64,000 nucleotides of DNA from Nannochloropsis oceanica. Its lineage: Eukaryota > Sar > Eustigmatophyceae > Eustigmatales > Monodopsidaceae. Shown here piece by piece: positions 1 through 9,798 of the stretch (the stretch's first letter is position 1; every line of letters begins with the position of its first letter). The position numbers were made by a program, and so were the translations under genes. The stretch lies in NCBI GenBank assembly GCA_004519485.1, contig CP038126.1, positions 62,001 to 126,000 of the forward strand, in the 5' to 3' direction. Below the pieces are notes generated by a model that was given only the letters and a program-made list of their open reading frames with translations, did not search any database and was not told where the DNA came from.

Positions 1-417
1 CGATACGCGGAGCTGACTCTGGCGCAAGACACGAGCGGGCGTGTGTTGGTGCTAGAGCGGTGGGGCGGCGGCTTGGTCCGTGGAGACGGATGGGGGCTGC
101 GCACGCTCACGACAGGCACGGCGCTGTACGTGGAGGGCTCGCGCGTCTTGGGCGTGCGTCCGCTTCCAGGCGAGGGGACAGGCGTGCTGAATGCGTCACA
201 ACAGCAGCAGCAACAACAGCAAGCATCCGTGCCGCCCTTGCCGCAGGTGCTGCGCATCCAGCCGCTTCAGCGCTACACGCCGTCAGCTGTCTCTCCGTCC
301 CTGGTGGAGGGCAGCAGCGGCGTGACCAAACGCATCTTTACTCAAGCGTCTTCCGGGGCCTCAACTGCGCCTCTTGCACACAAAAACGAACAGCACCATC
401 AAGCCCAGCAGCGGCAG

Positions 418-508
<91 letters not shown>

Positions 509-1231
509 TCCACCCCCAGGTTCTCTCCAGTCCTTCACCAAATGCCGCCTCAGCCTCAGCTATGTTCCCCTCTCCTGGAGCCCACAACACCTCAGCATTC
601 GGCTCGCCAGTGCTGTCGCAGCATCAGCAGCACCAGCAGCAGCAAGAGGGCTGCCAGGTGCGGGGCCACCACCAGTCCCCTACAGCCCTGTACGACCCCC
701 CGTCAACCCCTCTGCTCGGCCCACAAGCCCCCACAAGCTGCGGCTTCATGACCCAGTTGCCGCCCACGCCCTCGGCGTCACGGGGAAGGAGAGAGAAGGG
801 CCGAGGACGGGGGAGGGGGAGGGGCGCAAGCAAGCGGGGTCGCACCACCCTCTCGTCCGCAGCACCGCAGACAATGCTCTCACCAGTGCCCGTCCCCCCA
901 GCGGAGGTCGACATAGACCCCTTGTCCGCCAATGCCATTACCACAGTCGAGAAATTAGCCGGCTGGGCGGAAGGAGGGGAGTCGCCCGCGGCCTCCCAAG
1001 CCCTCGCGGAGCTGCTGCAGGTGAGCGGGTCTTTGCCGTCCACTTTCTTCGAGGCCGCAGACGGAGAAATGGTCCCAGAGACGACAGCTGCTTCCTCTTC
1101 CCCTGTGGGTGGGGTTAAGGGAGGGTCGTCAATGCCTGAATGGCAGGTTTCGGCTCTGGAGCACGCCATGGAGCATCACAATAACCATTTCTCGCCGCAG
1201 GATGTGGCGATATCACCGCATCAACGGGATG

Positions 1232-1271
<40 letters not shown>

Positions 1272-1554
1272 GCAGGAGATGATGGCGCCGCCTTCACGGC
1301 AACCCATCATTGCGCCCGTACTCCGCAAGACCGAGTCCTTCAACGCGGCGGCCACAATCCTCATGCTCACGGATGGTGCTGGTGACGGGGAGAAGGGGAT
1401 GCTGCCCGAGGGCGCATTGGAAGGAGGGGGAGAAGGAAGAGCAGGGAGATACGAAAGGATGGGATTTGGAGAAGGAAGGGAAGGGGGAAAAGAAGAGAAG
1501 CTGAAAGAGGAACATCTTCAAGAGGAAGACGACCATTTGCACTTCTTACAGTAG
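1..1554 (+). CDS. Gln/His-rich low-complexity protein, 3' part of gene
   Basis: One frame is open from the first base of the window to a TAG at 1552-1554, so the gene's 5' end lies outside the window. The first ~60 residues look folded, with a segment reading YVEGSRVLGVRPLPGEG; the rest is low complexity. It contains a pure CAG-coded Gln run of about 30 (roughly 417-508), a second Gln run near 1231-1269, His/Gln-rich and Ser/Pro-rich stretches, a basic Arg/Gly patch near residue 265 (RGRRE…GRGRGRGR type) and an acidic Glu-rich C-terminus. This composition is typical of transcriptional or RNA-binding co-regulators, but no domain is recognisable and no function is assigned. Long Ala, Ser and Cys runs in the other frames are shadows of the CAG repeat. 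Confidence 0.6.
417..508 (+). repeat. (CAG)n microsatellite in coding sequence
   Basis: An uninterrupted CAG array of about 30 units encodes polyglutamine within the 5'-edge gene. A shorter CAG array lies at about 1231-1269 in the same reading frame. Pure, uninterrupted codon use suggests recent expansion and likely length variation between strains. Confidence 0.9.
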
Positions 1555-2585
1555 GAGAGCCGCGGGCGGGGGTCGATGAACGGCGAATATGGGGAAAGAC
1601 GAGTTTGTAGATGAGCATGTCAGGAGATGCGAGGGAGACGAGAGAATGGGATGGAGTGTGCAAGGAAAATGCGTATTTGTTTTTTTAGGTTCCAGAAAGC
1701 AATGCGAAGGCCAGCATCAATAAAAAGACTTTCACAATTAAATAAGAAGTTCTCATAGATGTCTTGTGCAATGCTAGCCGCCATCGATCGATGCGGGTGT
1801 TCTCATCTCTATGATCATTCAAGCTAAACGAGCCTTGCTTTTTTAACTGACTGCCTGTATTTTCCTTGCCCCTTGAAGCCTTTACACAGCACACATGTTC
1901 CACTCGCTCTTCCCACCCCTTCTACAACATGTCTGTCTCCATCCTTACACTATGTGAGCGAGTTGTCGTATCACTGACCGCGCCAGAGAGCCTTGAAGCA
2001 ACTTCGAAGACTGTATCGGCCTCCACAGCGTCGATGGCCGCGGTCAGCTGATTGGATTTCATCATGTCAAGCATTGCATATTCCTCCTCCACACGCCTCT
2101 AAAACATACAACCTGCTTCATCTTGCTGGGAAGCAACTAAACTCTCGTCATGTGACTTTATAAATGCCACGGCTGCCAAAGTTTTCCCATAATGGCCCAC
2201 CCACCCTTAGTCGGTCTGTGCGGGATTAGATACAGCAGAATCCATCTAACCCGTGGACCTCGTCTGCAGCCCTGGCACTGAAGCGCTCAATGTATCTCAT
2301 GGAAATGCAACCATATCTGTCTGACCACTGAAAGCTATAGATGTTTTGCTCAATCGCTCATCTTAGCGCCGCATGAGACGGCCTGTGTATCAAAGCATCC
2401 GCGCGAGAGCTATTTTCAAGACAGCTGAAGTTCCCACTTAATCCTTCTTCTCACTCCCAACCAACTATCTAGTGCTGTCAACCTCACAAAATCATCATGC
2501 GTCTTGATTAATTGGGACACATCGTGAGGCCCCTGATCTTCAGTACCTTGTTAAGGGCGTGACCTTGTGACGTAATGATATGGCC
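1555..2585. other. Intergenic, no gene seen
   Basis: About 1 kb of mixed-composition sequence following the Gln-rich gene. Open frames are short and lack codon structure or recognisable motifs. It probably holds the 3' UTR of the upstream gene; nothing else can be supported. Confidence 0.6.
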
Positions 2586-3420
2586 TAACTGGGTGTCGTT
2601 CCCTTTTTACCATGAGTTTTAGTCACTTCCCTCTTTTGTTCTCGTTGTTTGCTTGTTTCTCCCCTTTCCGAAATTGCGATTAAAATCTGTCCCGCGTCTT
2701 TGAGGACGAGAAGGAGGACGAGAAGGAGGACGAGAAGGAGGAGGAGGAGGGGGAGGAGGAGGACGAGAAGGCGGAGGCGGAGGAGGAGGACGAGAAGGCG
2801 GAGGCGGAGGAGGCAGAGGCGGAGGTTGCGGAGGAGGAGGCGGAGGCGGAGGAGGCGGAGGAGGCGGAGGCGGAGGAGGCGGAGGAGGAGGGGGTGGAGG
2901 AGGAGGGGGTGGAGGCGGTGGAATTAGAGGAGAAGGAGGCGGAGGAGAACGAGGACGAGGCGGAGGAGAACGAGGACGAGGCAGAGGAGGAGGTCATGGG
3001 CGGGCCATCCGAGGACTGTATTGATGTAACACCTGTGAACAGTTCGTGTCCCGGGACGGCAATGGGGCACGCAACATCCTGCGGGTGTTCAAGAGTATGG
3101 TCCGTGGGGAAGCTCGTCCCCATGATCTTCGGTTTGGTCAACCACGGCAGGATATAGGGACACTCTATGTGTAGCCTTCCCGCTGACCTCCTCTTTTATC
3201 CTCCTCCCCCCCCTCCTCCTGGCCCTGTGTGGGCCGTCCGGGGACTTTGCCAGGTCGAAAAACCTATCGAAGTCGCTAGAAAAACTCGGACGAGGAATAA
3301 GGGATGACAACAATTTCTTGTTGGAAGGCTCCCCCTCGTATGCAAGTCCTCGAAGACGTCAGGTTGCATGCGATAGTTCTAGAGAGATGTAGGAACGCTC
3401 AAAAGAACTAACTGGGTGTC
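2586..3420. mobile_element. Unclassified interspersed repeat with 10-12 bp flanking direct repeats
   Basis: The sequence TAACTGGGTGTC occurs at 2586-2597 and again at 3409-3420, like a target-site duplication around an ~810 bp insert. The left end (about 2596-2705) has a nearly identical copy in inverted orientation at about 14638-14747. The right part (about 2996-3408) has a diverged direct copy at about 19121-19520 and a weaker partial copy ending near 17160. Between the two parts lies a GGA-type purine microsatellite (about 2700-2995). Reading frames inside are repeat shadows and no credible protein is encoded, so this looks like a non-autonomous element. The family cannot be named from sequence alone. 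Confidence 0.6.
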
Positions 3421-3969
3421 ATCGTACCCGTACCCGCGTACCCGTACCGTACCGTACGCGTACGCGTAGTACAGGAGGGAGACTTTGTGGCCGTGATGGA
3501 GTGATCACTCCGATGATGTCCAAGCTTCAGCTGCTTCTTGTCGCTTGAGTCCATCCACAGCCACAGTAATTTCATTCTCCTGTTGTATTGTTGTATTCGG
3601 ATGAGTTGAATTGATTAGGCCGCAGCCAGATTTATCTCACTTTCATTCGTCAGATGGACGGGCATTGGCGATGGTGACCTCCCCTCCCCGCTCACGATGG
3701 GTCATAAAAACCCAGATACGCGAACAAACAAACAATACCCTGCCTCAGGCGCCTCACCTATATATCTATATACACATACACATATAACCAACAGGATCTG
3801 GTCTCGTCGTCTCCGGTTCTGTGCATTGTTGGACCGGCGGCTTGCCAGACAAGGAGCTGTCGGGGCACAGGAGAGGTAGCTAAGCAAACTGAAAGCGCGG
3901 AGCTTCCATTCCCGAGTCGGTCGCAGCGCCACAATTGGGCAGCAACATAGAAGAGAATAGCAAAGTAAA
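3421..3969. other. Intergenic; CGTACC-type short repeat at 3424-3473
   Basis: The region between the interspersed repeat and the L11 gene starts with about 50 bp of CGTACC/CGTACG units, locally self-complementary. The remainder, up to the ATG at 3970, shows no gene and presumably contains the L11 promoter and 5' UTR. Confidence 0.55.
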
Positions 3970-4789
3970 ATGTCTCTGCTGCGGAGAGTCCGGCTGCGCG
4001 TGCCCGCGGGGACGGCCAAGCCGGGGCCAGCCATCGGACAGGTCTGTCACACAGAGGGACAGGGGGAGAGGGAGCGAGAGAGGCGACCTGCTTCATTTTC
4101 AATCTCACACGTAAAATTGTTTAAGTCAGAATTCTAACTCATCTCTCACCAACAGGCACTAGGTCCTCTCGGGCTGAACATGATGGAGTTTTGCAAGGCT
4201 TTCAACGCCGAGACGGCGGCCATCATCCCCAACACGCCCATGCAGGTACTAAGGTGGCAGCAGTGATTGTGGCGTAGGGTATTTTGTTCTGTGTGACAGT
4301 GCACGATATGGGGATGTGTTGGACAGATTCAGGCCCCCGGCTCAGCTGTATTTTCATCTCACACATGCGCATGCGCTCCCTCATTCCTGCTCTGTCGTCA
4401 CACAGGTGTCCTTAGCAGCCTACTCAAACCGGACGTTCACTTTCAAGATCAAAAGCCCACCCACGTCCTGGTTCCTCAAGGTACGTGCATGCAAAGTATT
4501 GTTGTCCTATCTCTTGTGCCGTTGTGTAGCGAGCTCAATCCATTGACATTCCTTCTGCCCCACCCTCACTCACTAGCGTTGCGCCGCAGTGGAGAAGGGT
4601 GCGGGCAAAACGGTGCACGAGATGGTGGGCTCGGTTCATGTGAAGCACATTTATGAAATTGCCAAGGTCAAGCAAAAGGATTACCATCTCAGTCATTTAC
4701 CGCTCCGCTCTATTTGCCGCATGATATTTGGGACGTGTGGGACCATGGGGTTAAAGGTAGACGGTCTTAAGGACGCTCCACCCGTATAA
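3970..4789 (+). CDS. MRPL11: Mitochondrial large-subunit ribosomal protein L11 (uL11m)
   Basis: Four exons are inferred: 3970-4041, 4156-4245, 4406-4480 and 4577-4789. All have GT-AG introns and sit in phase 0. The 149-residue product has the L11 N-terminal signature (RVPAGTAKPGPAIGQALG followed by LGLNMMEFCKAFNAET) and the rRNA-binding C-terminal domain (SPPTSWFLK, then VGSVHVKHIYEIAKVK). L11 binds the GTPase-associated centre of large-subunit rRNA and supports factor-dependent GTP hydrolysis. The bacterial-type sequence and short basic N-terminus (MSLLRRVRLRVPAG) suggest mitochondria rather than cytosol (eukaryotic uL11 differs). A plastid location is less likely because no signal-peptide-like bipartite leader is present. 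Length matches the family (~140-150 aa). Confidence 0.88.
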
Positions 4790-4961
4790 GGGGCACCGAG
4801 GCATCAGCACCATCAGTACTCTTAAAAGAAGGAATATAAACAAATTACGCTTAGTTTTCTCAGGGCGAGGGTTTTGTGCTATCATTTTCCCGCCAACTTC
4901 GTGTCATTTTGTGTGCAGAGCTGAGTTGATCAACGAGCGACAGAGGGCGGGCCCTACGTGT

Positions 4962-4979
4962 GTTACACACGTGTGTAAC
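4962..4979. promoter_or_regulatory. 18-bp perfect palindrome with CACGTG core
   Basis: GTTACACACGTGTGTAAC is a perfect inverted repeat centred on CACGTG, the core bound by many bHLH and bZIP factors. It lies 173 bp after the L11 stop and about 350 bp before the UPF0489 start, so it could be a promoter element of the latter. Binding is inference only. Confidence 0.35.
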
Positions 4980-5332
4980 GTGGGGACTTGGATAGGGTAG
5001 GGAGCTAAGGTGCGTGTCATATTCAGCGGGAAGAGAAAAAGTGGACCGGGCACGGGAATGATTGATTGTGAAATCGATTATGACCTGGTTGAGCCTCCAG
5101 TATACCGAAATTTGTTATGGGTACGAAAAACCTCCCTCCCATCTACGCTCCTGCTGTTTCCCAAGACATGTCTTCGGCCTTGGAAAAATCGACTCTCAGA
5201 GCCGCCCCGCCACAATCCAAAAACAATTTATCTCCGTCCCTCCAACGATATGCATACCGTAGATCGAAACTTTCCAGTCGAGCGTAGAAGTGCCGTGGGC
5301 GCTGTAGGCGACGCAACTACCAACACATCAAC

Positions 5333-7006
5333 ATGGCCACCAAGACACGCCCTCTAGCCACGGTCAACAGAAAAAGAAGACAGCGTACCACGCCCAGGCC
5401 GCTCGAGGTGCATGTCGTGGAGGACCATGCGGATGCCCTTGAACATCTTTACAATTCCATTGGGGTGAGTGGAGAGAAATCCGTTGCCTCCTACATGCCT
5501 CTCACACACCCCATCCCACTGCATGGCACACAGGCAAAGCGCACGCCCTTCTCCAACCTAAAATGGGTCCATTTCGACAGCCATCCCGACTTGACACTGC
5601 CTCGGGCTCTAACTGCCTCCACCGTGAGGGATCCGGAGGCGCTGTATGAAGTCCTCTTCGAGTCCGAAGGTGGGAATGCCGAATTCATCTTGCCTGCCGT
5701 TTTTGCTGGTCATGTTACAAAGGTGGCCTGGGTACGACCGCCGTGGGCACGACAGCTCCCAGATGGCTTGTATAACTTTCATGTAGGCGTGGAAAAGGCT
5801 AGCTCCTGCCTGCGCGTGACCCTGCCTGCAGTCTACTACCTGGACGAGGACTTGCACTGTACATTGCAAGACATGGAGCCCGGCAGTATTTCGACCTTAG
5901 AGCTGCGCGTATGCCCAATAGAAGACATCGAGACACTTGTAAATGATAGTTCCGCAGCGAAGGGGATGGATGGGTGGCTGTTGGACATCTGCCTGGACTA
6001 TTACATAACAGAAAACCCTTTCCTGGCGGCGGTGGAGGCGGGCGGAGGAATGGATGCGCGGGAAACGGTTCAGGCATATTTCAACTCCCCTCGATTTCGT
6101 CAAACAGAGTCGGAGACACTGCCATCTCCCGAGACTGTTAAATGCGAGGTATACACGCGGATGGGTGGCATGAAAGAGAGTCAAATGATCTCTAGGCCAA
6201 GTAGTCACGAGGGAGTAAGTTACCACGAGAACCCTGACTGCTCGCCCGCTCGGTCTGGGGCTTAGGGCTGTAGCAGAATTGTCTGGTGTTATAATGTGGA
6301 TCTCTCTGTCTAGGTTAAGGGAGACACCCATTGTGTGAGTAATTTTAAGGTGCTCCCTATAGGTGGATAGACTCCTCGACCACGGGATTGGTGGTTGGAG
6401 GGTAAGCTGGAAGGCACACTCTTCCATTCAATTTTCTCTTCTTTATATTGATGCCCTTTGTTTCCTGCCCCCCCTCACACCGATCCCATCGATAGATGGC
6501 GACTTTTCTCCGTTTGACGGACGAGCTGATGGACGTCGCTGCTGCCACGGCTTTGTCGAGGTGTTCTTCGGTTGAGGCGGGCGAAAGGGGGCTGGGGGAC
6601 ATCACGGAGGATCTCCTTCCGTTGCTCGTACCTGGCAATGGGCCGGACAGTGTCTTGTCTGTCATCACTTCATTCGTGAAGCTGCTCCAAGAAGGTGAAC
6701 CCGCGCTTCTCGAGTCGGTACGAGGACTGGGGCATTGCGCTTGCTTGCCGTCGCACCGAAGCTCGTGGGGTGAGATCGAGGCGATGGTGAGCGGGACAGT
6801 CAACGCCGTCGAGGCTCTATGCCAAGGTAACGACATCCTCCATTTCGAGCATCTTGCGTATCCATCATTTCAGTGAGCTGCTAACCCGTGCGCTCCATAC
6901 TACACACAACCTAGCGCACGGTGCACCGCCTTCCATCATCCTGCTTGCCCGCTCAATGAGAGACGGTTACACTCCTCCCACCGTTGTGGGTGCGCTCCAG
7001 GTGTGA
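5333..7006 (+). CDS. UPF0489 family protein (C5orf22-like)
   Basis: Exons 5333-5464, 5534-6214, 6496-6826 and 6915-7006 join in phase to about 411 residues. The N-terminal half contains HVVEDHADAL and the family's hallmark WVHFDSHPDL. The middle has WLLDICLDYY, like the D-x-D-x-D/Y motif of the family. The C-terminal exons give LPSHRSSWGEIEAMV and IILLARSMRDGYTPP, matching the end of C5orf22 proteins. The family is conserved across eukaryotes; its biochemical role is not established, although its His/Asp-rich motifs resemble a metal-dependent hydrolase or arginase-like fold. An ORF reading past the second donor to 6265 is intron read-through; the GTAAGT at 6215 and matching phase at 6496 support splicing. 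Confidence 0.8.
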
Positions 7007-7737
7007 AAGTTGAGGGGTCGAGTCAAGAGGGAGGCATCGGTGCTGCAGCAATGTAATTATATTATAATACACATGGAAAAAGGAGAATAGCGCACATACC
7101 CTGATGCCTCGTCGCTTTGTGCTTATCTCCATTACATTCATCCGCACAACACACACACCCAAAGGAAAAAGTACTGCAGGCTCTGCGGAGTATCCGGGCT
7201 TTGGGACCATTGCAAATTATGCCACATTATTTAGATTATGATGGGGATCAAAACAAGGGGAAGGAAAAATAGGAGGATGAGAAGGATGGAGGAGGGTGAT
7301 TGACTGAAAAGACTAGTAGAAGTGGCGACTATGGTTTGAACGTGGTCGCTCTGACAAATAAATCAACAATGTAAATAAACATGACGGTGCAATCTGTGGT
7401 TCCGTGACCACATGCTCTCTTATACTTTTGTGTTGTCTTGTTGAGGGACGTTTGCAGCTCAATGGCAAGCAAGAAGGGAGGAACAAGGGAGGAACAGAGA
7501 GTGTAACTTACACTCTCTGAAGGCACCGTTGCTCCCTCTCGCGAAAAGGAGCGCGTCATGTTTGTGGCTCTGGATGGCATTGAACTCCGGCAAAAAGCCA
7601 CCTCTGGTACAAGAAAGGAAGGTAAGATTGAAGAACGCCAGCGGCCGCGGCGGCGGGATACGTGTTCTGCGGTTAAATATATCCGTTGAAATTTTCGCGA
7701 AATCCGATTTCATGGGCCCCCCCCCTGCTGCTCCCCT
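7007..7737. other. Intergenic, no gene seen
   Basis: Downstream of the UPF0489 stop. Short open frames exist, including one on the + strand around 7529-7786, but none has recognisable motifs or start context. The segmental duplication begins near 7734. Confidence 0.5.
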
Positions 7738-8098
7738 CTCGCCAAAATTGAATGTGTTGTATGCTTGGTTTGATGGGCCTCCTTGATTGTTTTTGGTGCT
7801 GCCTTGAGCACCCTACTGCCCGGCCTTCCACGCCAACAGCATGAATACCACACTCCATGTCACAGGCTTTATGGCCTGCCTTGCCCTGTTGAGGACGGAG
7901 GCCTTTATTCTCAGGTGCTTGCTTACATTCAATCGGCGCTCTTCCCAAGGCTTCCCCGAATATGAAGTGCAGAAGCCGCCGTAAACGCCCCACACCCTTA
8001 CCATAGCCATCTCTTGGCGCAGCCAGCCAAACCATGACAACCAACACTTTAGGGCCCGCACCTAGTTGTCCGCTTGCGCGCGTCTTTAACCCCGGCAC

Positions 8099-8106
8099 TA
8101 TAAATA
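8099..8106 (+). promoter_or_regulatory. Candidate TATA box of APT-repeat gene 1
   Basis: TATAAATA lies 310 bp upstream of the ATG at 8416. The corresponding position in the second unit (around 12170) does not keep the motif, so a role in transcription is weakly supported. Confidence 0.25.
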
Positions 8107-8415
8107 TTGTCCAAGCCCCTTCCGCCCTATGGGTGCCCTGCCATGTGGCCCAAATGCCTGTGCTGCCGTCCCAAACCATTCCTTGCCTCTAGACAACACT
8201 CCTACGTCCCACGACAGGCTACATACACGTCATAAAGCATGCGTGCACAATGCCAATGTGGGCAGCTTAGCGCCGCCCAAGGTTGCACATGGACGGGCGA
8301 CGCCCACGCCCCATGAATCCTCCAAATTTAAACTCGGGAACTAAAAGTAGACCCCTTCCCGCGCACCAATACACCACCACCATACAGAGTATAGCCATCA
8401 TCATCCACCAGCACT

Positions 8416-9798
8416 ATGCATTCTATGAAGTTCAGCTTCGTGTGCTCCCTGGCCCTGTTTGCTGCCTCAGCCCTGGCCGCCGAGGACGGCGTCTACACTC
8501 CTAACGACCTGGAGGGTGCCCCGATTACGCTTCCTCCCACCGCCGCCCCCACCAAATCCGTCTACACCCCTCCTCCGACGCCTGCACCCACCGAGGCCGC
8601 CTACAATCCCGCCAACAACACTGTTGTGGTATTAAATACCACTGAGCCCCCCACAGGAGTGCCCACGGGAGTGCCTACAGGAGTCCCCACTCCCTTCCCG
8701 ACCGAGAGCCCGACGGGAAGCCCCACCCCTTTCCCTACGGCCAACCCGACTGGTAGCCCCACGCCTTTCCCGACGGGGCAACCGACGCGAGCCCCCACCC
8801 CTGCGCCTACAGAGAGCCCAACACGAGCCCCCACCCCTGCACCGACGGACAGCCCGACGCGAGCCCCCACCCCTGCCCCCACCGGTACTCCCACGGCTGC
8901 TCCCACCGCTACTCCCACAGTAGCCCCCACACCTGCTCCCACGGATGCACCTACGAATGCCCCCACTCTGGCACCTACGAATGCACCCACGAATGCCCCT
9001 ACGAATGCCCCCACTCTGGCACCTACGAATGCCCCTACTGAGGCTCCCACGAATGCTCCTACTGAGGCTCCCACGAATGCCCCTACTGAGGCGCCCACGA
9101 ATGCCCCCACTCTGGCACCTACCAATGCCCCTACTGAGGCTCCCACGAATGCCCCTACTGAGGCGCCCACTGCGGCTCCCACGAACGCCCCCACGGCAGC
9201 CCCCACGGCAGCCCCCACGGCAGCCCCCACTGAGGCTCCTACGGCGACTCCCACGGCAGCCCCCACGAACGCCCCGACAGCCTTCCCCACGGCCGCCCCC
9301 ACCAAGCCTGTGTACACGCCTCCGCCTACATCTGCGCCCACTGAGTCCCCGACAGCCTTCCCCACGGCCGCCCCGACCAAGCCCGTCTACACTCCTCCTC
9401 CTACGGCTGCGCCTACGGAGGCTCCGACAGCCGCCCCGACTGAGGCTCCTACGGCCGCCCCGACCAAGCCCGTCTACACTCCTCCTCCGACGGCCGCGCC
9501 CACGGAGGCCCCCACCTCGGCGCCCACTGAGGCCCCCACGGCTGCACCCACTGAAGCTCCTACGGCTGCCCCCACGGCGACTCCCACGGCTGCTCCCACG
9601 GCCGCACCCACCTCCGCGCCCACTGAGGCCCCCACGGCTGCTCCCACGGCTGCTCCCACGGTTGCGCCCACAGAAGCTATCGGTACCTTAGATGCGCCGG
9701 AGGAAAACGTGTACACGCCCCCGCCCTACACCTCCAAGCCCTCCGACCAGGAAGCGGGCGCCAGCAATGGCCGCCGTCTTCGACGAGGCAGTGCCTAA
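8416..9798 (+). CDS. Secreted Ala-Pro-Thr repeat protein, copy 1
   Basis: An intronless frame of 460 residues. The N-terminus is a clear signal peptide (MHSMKFSFVCSLALFAASAL, then AAEDG). It is followed by a conserved VYTPNDLEGAP segment, then about 90 short x-A-P-T/x-x-P-T units interspersed with KPVYTPPPT-type modules, and a charged tail ending NGRRLRRGSA. Such Pro/Thr-rich repeats are heavily O-glycosylated in known cell-surface proteins and are common in stramenopile wall-associated or secreted proteins; no enzyme domain is present. The antisense frame yields a long VGA-repeat ORF that is only a shadow. Start: this ATG lies directly before the signal peptide and is conserved in copy 2. 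A cell-wall role is inference. Confidence 0.82.
   Translation: MHSMKFSFVCSLALFAASALAAEDGVYTPNDLEGAPITLPPTAAPTKSVYTPPPTPAPTEAAYNPANNTVVVLNTTEPPTGVPTGVPTGVPTPFPTESPTGSPTPFPTANPTGSPTPFPTGQPTRAPTPAPTESPTRAPTPAPTDSPTRAPTPAPTGTPTAAPTATPTVAPTPAPTDAPTNAPTLAPTNAPTNAPTNAPTLAPTNAPTEAPTNAPTEAPTNAPTEAPTNAPTLAPTNAPTEAPTNAPTEAPTAAPTNAPTAAPTAAPTAAPTEAPTATPTAAPTNAPTAFPTAAPTKPVYTPPPTSAPTESPTAFPTAAPTKPVYTPPPTAAPTEAPTAAPTEAPTAAPTKPVYTPPPTAAPTEAPTSAPTEAPTAAPTEAPTAAPTATPTAAPTAAPTSAPTEAPTAAPTAAPTVAPTEAIGTLDAPEENVYTPPPYTSKPSDQEAGASNGRRLRRGSA

Noticed and set aside
338-590. Poly-Ala, poly-Ser and poly-Cys ORFs around the CAG array
   Set aside because: Shadows of the CAG microsatellite in other frames.
8601-9380. Long minus-strand ORF of VGA repeats opposite the APT-repeat gene (and similar at 12704-13441 and 21285-21707)
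   Set aside because: The antisense of Pro-Thr-Ala codons gives Gly-Val-Ala in an open frame; the plus strand has the signal peptide and conserved termini.
8680-9680. Regularly spaced short repeats resembling a CRISPR array
   Set aside because: They are codon-phased APT units inside an ORF, in a eukaryote, without conserved direct repeats and unique spacers.
9760-9798. RRLRR near the APT-protein C-terminus as an RxLR effector motif
   Set aside because: RxLR motifs lie just after the signal peptide in oomycete effectors; here it is at the extreme C-terminus and the organism appears photosynthetic.
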